Source: Irineochytrium annulatum (Eukaryota; Chytridiomycota; Chytridiomycetes; Chytridiales; Chytridiaceae). Taken from it: a DNA stretch of 40,537 nt. The notes beneath the pieces were generated by a model. That model did no database searches, was not told where the DNA came from, and was given only the letters and a program-made list of their open reading frames with translations. A program made the position numbers and the translations under genes. The number at the start of each line of letters is the position of its first letter. Position 1 is the first letter of the stretch. Of the stretch, positions 37,009-40,537 are shown piece after piece. The stretch covers positions 1-40,537 of the forward strand of contig JADGJL010000116.1 of assembly GCA_027600665.1 (NCBI GenBank), read 5' to 3'.

Positions 37009-37494
37009 CTAATGCTTCATCGCAAACACGTTCTTCCACCCCTTCCTCTGCTTCACCTCTGCCTCTCCCACAACAACTCCCTGCTCACCAGCCATCACGA
37101 CCATCTCCGCCTCAACCATAGCCGCCTCAACAACACGCTCAGGCGCGACGTCGCTCCCCGTCTCCTCCCCCGAGCTGACATCCCCGCCCACGTCATAAAC
37201 CGGCGGCTCCCCCTCCCCTGCTTGCTCCGCAATCATGATGGTGTTCGCCAGCATCACGCTGTCATCGTCGACGACCATGCCCTCGGAGTCGACCACCATC
37301 CCGCCCGTCAGAGCCGACAGGACCTCGGCCGTCGTGAGGGCGTGAGCGTGGTACTCGTTCTGCTGCGCGGCGGCGGCTCTGGAGTCGTGAGCGCCGGCGT
37401 GGGAGGTGTGGTGGTCTCGGGACGCGCGGCGGCGCTCGGCGCGGCGGGCCTCCTTGACGAGCGTGGGCATGAGGGCTTTGTACATGTTGACCAT
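37009..37494 (-). CDS. Small protein with PPVY motif, unrecognised
   Basis: 161 aa, single exon, ATG at 37494. The N-terminus (MVNMYKALMPTLVKEARRAERRR) looks like an amphipathic basic helix. A His/Ala-rich part follows, then two repeats GMVVDSE/GMVVDDD, an acidic middle with EGEPPVYDVGG (PPVY at 97-100, a WW-domain ligand) and a Val/Glu-rich end KGWKNVFAMKH. There is no signal peptide or TM helix. Codon use and an ordered composition favour a real gene. The family is not recognised. An upstream exon is possible (a caacag acceptor lies 14 bp before the ATG) but not needed. Confidence 0.55.
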   Translation of the reverse strand: MVNMYKALMPTLVKEARRAERRRASRDHHTSHAGAHDSRAAAAQQNEYHAHALTTAEVLSALTGGMVVDSEGMVVDDDSVMLANTIMIAEQAGEGEPPVYDVGGDVSSGEETGSDVAPERVVEAAMVEAEMVVMAGEQGVVVGEAEVKQRKGWKNVFAMKH

Positions 37495-38245
37495 CTTGAT
37501 CGGGAAGCCTGTTGTGTTTGGAAGAGGAGCGGTCGGAGGATGGTGTGGAAGGGCGGAAAGACAACCAGAGGTTCGAGAGGAGACTTGTGGGGAGTATGGA
37601 TTGCGCTGAGGTAGCAGCAGAAGGACAGCTCGGGGAAGAAGGTCGGTCGGGGAGCGAGAAGCGAATAAAGGCTCGTCGGAGGAGGCCGCTCCCTTTTCAC
37701 TGGGTTACCATCGAGCCCGAAACCGAGCTCCCCACGACGATCCCCCGCGTTTCCTGTCCGTTTTGCGAGTGTGTCGAGGCGGTTGCGTGTCATGCGCGGC
37801 TGTCTTGGAACAAAGCAAGTCAAGGAGTTGGTCTGAAGGCAATAAATCCGATTTATTCCACTGGTTCGTGGCTTGCCCATATGGATACAGGGGCTAAATA
37901 AGGGATCAGAAGACTAACTGCGTTGTTATCAGGGCTGTAAGTGGCTGCAAGTTATTGGATAATACAAGGCAATCTTGAGGCCAATGTATTTCAATTTCTC
38001 GTTATGTACAAACTACGTGATAAGTGCTTATCAAAAGTGCTGGTGTGCGAGTGGTTTACGAATGCAAACATGACGGCAGGGCAGCAAAGAAGGTTACAAA
38101 AATATGGCCTTCACTGGTATGCAAGTCTCCCGATAAAATAGCAGCGGGAGAAGAAAGGAATTGAAAAGGAAACGAATAATGCAAAAACAAAAAAAAAAAG
38201 GTATCTTACACCAAAACAATCATCAAACGACCCTTTCCGAAAGAG
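37495..38245. other. Intergenic
   Basis: Promoter side of the 37009 gene and 3' flank of the zinc transporter. The frame 37512-37901 (+) and its antisense 37308-37880 have no domain support. Confidence 0.4.
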
Positions 38246-39759
38246 TTACCGCCTAATCAAAGCATTCCCCAACGGGCTGACCTTCCTCCAATCGATCTTG
38301 GGCATTTCCTCCGTCTGCACGCTGATCTGAATCGTGCTGTCCTCGATGTCATGATCCTCCAGCACGTCCTCGATCGCGTGCGTAAAGATGTTCGCGTCGA
38401 ACTTCTGCATGGCCTCCCGGGCGGCGTAGACGGACTGCGTGGATTTGCGGGAGTGCGCCTTGGAGAGCTGAAGGCCGTCGCATCGGGCAAGGACGTGGAC
38501 GTTGGCGACGGCGGTCTCCTCGGAGAGACGCCAGAGGTTTAGTTGCTTGATGCCGACGACCTGTTTTTTCAAAACACAGGGTTTGTTTTTATATCAGTTT
38601 TAGAAACGTTAAAAGCGAAAACCATGCGTGCGCGTGCGCTAAAGACTCACATCAGGAATGGCCATGATCTGCTCCCTGATCTTCTTCTCCTCGACGCCCT
38701 CCGGCACACCCTGCAGCAAGATAGCGGTCGACATCTTGACGAGCGGGATGGCGCTGTTCGTGACCACGAGCGAGATCACGACCGAGGCCGCGGGGTCCAT
38801 GTAATACCTCCAGGACCCCTTCGCGAGGAGGATGACGAGCGAGGATCCGATGACGCCGAGGTTCCCGAAGGCGTCCGACAGGGCGTGGAGGAAGATGCCC
38901 TTGGCTCCCATGTCGCCGTGCGAGTGGCCGCCGTGGGAGTGCCCGTGCCCACCGTGGCCGCCGCCGCCGCCGGCGCCGCCGTGTCCTCCGTGACCGCCGT
39001 GTCCTCCGTGTCCTCCATGCCCTCCATGTCCGCCGTGTCCGTGCGCCTTCTTCTTGCCGTGCCCGTGCTTGTGGTCATCATCGTCTGACTCGGAATCCGA
39101 GTCGTGTTGCTTGGATCCCTTCTTGTTGTGTCCGTGCCCACCGTGCCCGCCGTGCCCGCCGTGCCCGTGCGCGTGGTCGTCGTCCGAGTCGTCGTCGGAG
39201 TCGTCGCCATCGTGGTCGTCTCCGCCGCCCATAAAGAGGAAGATGCCGACCATGTTCATGAAGAAGCCGAGACAGCCGACGATCATGACAATGAGGGGGT
39301 TCTTCACAACTGTTGGTAATGGATTGAAGAGCCGTTAATACCATGCCCGATTTGAGAAGTAAATAAAGGCCACGGCCATAGGAATAAAACTCACCGACTG
39401 GGTCAAAAAACCTCTGCAGCGCGCCCAGGACGATGCTGAACGTCAACGCCAGTAGAATGATGCCGTTCGTGAAGGCACCAAGCACCTCCGCGCGCTGGTA
39501 CCCGTACGTGAACCCGGGGATGTCGCCGGTCTTCCGCGAGAGCTTCAGGGCCACAAAGGCGACCACGAGAGCGGCGATGTCTGACAGCATGTGGAAGGAA
39601 TCCGCGATCAAGGCGATGGAGCCGAATGCGAAGCCGGTCGAGATCTCGAGGAAGAAGAAGATGACCGTCAGGCCACCCAGAATACTGCAAGCAAACGCGC
39701 CGTTAGCACCCGGAGGACCAGGGTCGGGTCTCTGACCCCATCTTAGTCTCGGACTTCAT
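38246..39759 (-). CDS. CDF zinc transporter (Zrc1/Cot1-type), His/Gly-rich loop
   Basis: Four exons, 39759-39737, 39684-39395, 39309-38651 and 38560-38246 (introns 52, 85, 90 nt), give 428 aa. The start MKSETKMGILGG aligns with the first exon of the neighbouring paralog. TM1 FFFLEISTGFAFGS; TM2 DSFHMLSD with H39-x3-D43; KTGDIPGFTYGYQRAEVLGA; TM5 HALSD with H246 and D250. These two HxxxD pairs form the zinc site of zinc-specific cation diffusion facilitators. The loop between TM4 and TM5 (about 135-235) is an Asp stretch followed by long HGG/HGH repeats, a zinc-binding loop typical of fungal vacuolar transporters. The C-terminal domain (about 310-428) has the CDF ferredoxin-like pattern (VVGIKQLNLWRL, HVLAR). 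Probable role: moving cytosolic zinc into a vacuole or other organelle. Confidence 0.92.
38935..39175 (-). repeat. GGHGGH coding repeats in the zinc transporter loop
   Basis: 9-nt units (tgtcctccg-like on the plus strand) in two blocks, about 38940-39035 and 39128-39172, separated by an Asp/Ser/Lys spacer. They encode HGG repeats. Confidence 0.75.
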
Positions 39760-40081
39760 CGTGGCGGATCGGCGAGTGGTTCGGGGATGATGGGCTGGGG
39801 TATGGGAAGAGGACAACGCCGACGTTGTTCAACTGACTTAATGAAGGCTCGCAACTCCAAGCCCAGATCGAAACAAACTGTTGTAAAACCTGGTTGCATG
39901 GCGGGGTTGCGGCAATAAGAACCGTCTGTCCAAACACATCTGTCCAAACACTTCATTGAATACCCACATCGTCCCCAACATCAAAGCCTTCTTCCCATAC
40001 CGTCGTCCCCCCCTCCATCCCGCCGTCCATCACCACCCACCACCTACCAGCTTCCCCCCCTTTGAATCAAGCCTGCCCGCC
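39760..40081. promoter_or_regulatory. Shared divergent promoter of two zinc transporters
   Basis: 322 bp between the start codons at 39759 (-) and 40082 (+). A direct repeat ctgtccaaacac occurs twice at about 39925-39950. No classic Zap1 site (ACCTTNAAGGT) is seen. Confidence 0.45.
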
Positions 40082-40537
40082 ATGAGGAAGGAGACGAAGA
40101 TGTACATCATGGGTGCCATGTGCACAGGTGAGTTGTATTTGATGCACCGCGTTCTTGTGTCCCGGACCGCCCCACCTTCTGACCTCGCGCCAACAACAAC
40201 GAAAATGCTCCTATCTTTTGTGAAGTATTCTTCTTCATCGAGATCGCCGTCGGGTTCGCCTTCCAGTCCACGGCCCTCGTCGCGGACTCCTTCCACATGC
40301 TGTCGGACCTCGCGGCCTTGATCGTCGGGATGATTGCCCTGCGGCTGGCCGCCAAGACGGGCGATATACCAGGTTATACGTACGGCTTCCAGAGGGCCGA
40401 GATCCTGGGCGCGTTCACGAACGGAATCATTCTGCTGTCGCTGACGTTCACCATCTTTTTGGATGCTCTGCAGAGGTTCTTTGATCCCGTTCGTGAGTAT
40501 TTGTCCAGAGTTTTTTACTTTTTGCGACTTTTAGAAT
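40082..40537 (+). CDS. CDF zinc transporter paralog, 3' part outside window
   Basis: Exon 1 40082-40127 (MRKETKMYIMGAMCT), intron to 40225 (acceptor tgaag, weaker than usual), exon 2 40226-40492, then a donor GTGAGT at 40493 and the window ends in the intron. Exon 2 encodes FFFIEIAVGFAFQSTALV, ADSFHMLSD (HxxxD in TM2), KTGDIPGYTYGFQRAEILGA and LQRFFDPV, closely matching the minus-strand neighbour, with an intron at the same place after DPV. It is a divergently oriented paralog with the same zinc-site residues. Whether it has the His-rich loop cannot be seen. Confidence 0.88.

Noticed and set aside
38543..39338. Plus-strand frames opposite the zinc transporter
   Set aside because: Mirrors of the HGG repeats and CDF exons.

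Overview
This is eukaryotic nuclear DNA, most likely from a fungus outside the Dikarya (a chytrid-like lineage fits, but this is inference). The reasons are GC-rich coding sequence broken by many short introns of 48-90 nt with GTRNGT...YAG borders, fungal families (Zrc1/Cot1-type zinc transporters, Yop1/DP1, F-box/LRR proteins, an arrestin-like adaptor) and many fungal-style secreted Cys-rich modules with Ser/Thr/Pro-rich stalks and one membrane helix. I saw no bacterial operons, CRISPR or tRNA.

Left half (1-26.0 kb): a tandem array of single-pass membrane proteins. Seven intact genes (437-1446 -, 8478-9881 -, 11188-13015 +, 13876-15402 -, 15830-17100 +, 17420-18942 +, 19695-21676 +) plus an eighth (22018-23949 +) share one plan: a variable extracellular module, a stalk, a transmembrane helix, a basic stop-transfer, an L-E-x-S-[IV]-P-Y-E-P-like juxtamembrane motif, a C-terminal SAM domain and, within the last 10-30 residues, a PPPY motif of the kind bound by WW domains of Rsp5/NEDD4 ligases. 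The SAM domain is always cut by a phase-1 intron at the same place. The ectodomains are of at least four kinds: a 6-Cys CFEM-like module, an 8-Cys module with C-x-C, single or tandem cupredoxin-like domains, and an unrecognised 10-Cys module. Four relatives have similar ectodomains without a visible SAM domain (the partial gene at 1-316 -, 5073-6407 +, 6651-7829 +, 25095-26031 -). Between them lie decayed copies (about 7990-8280, 9965-10894), shared promoter motifs (CGG-N10-CCG palindromes, TTGTGTTC repeats) and shared 3' flanks. I consider this a rapidly evolving receptor-like family with a variable outside and constant inside; its function is unknown.

Inside the array at 2407-4537 (+) is an arrestin-like protein with a C-terminal SH3 domain. 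Arrestin-related adaptors and PPxY motifs both belong to the Rsp5 ubiquitin/endocytosis pathway, so a trafficking link is attractive but unproven.

Right half (26.0-40.5 kb): a tandem segmental duplication of about 3.6-4.1 kb. Each copy carries an F-box/LRR-like gene (26974-28452 and 31128-32642), a decayed minus-strand gene and a Yop1/DP1 gene facing away from it. Yop1 is intact only in the second copy (33970-34979); the first holds a truncated 5' fragment (29578-29970). Then come two small unrecognised genes (35720-36157 +, 37009-37494 -) and a head-to-head pair of CDF zinc transporters (38246-39759 - complete; 40082 to the window end + partial).

All exon borders were read by eye from splice consensus, reading-frame continuity and comparison among paralogs in the window.
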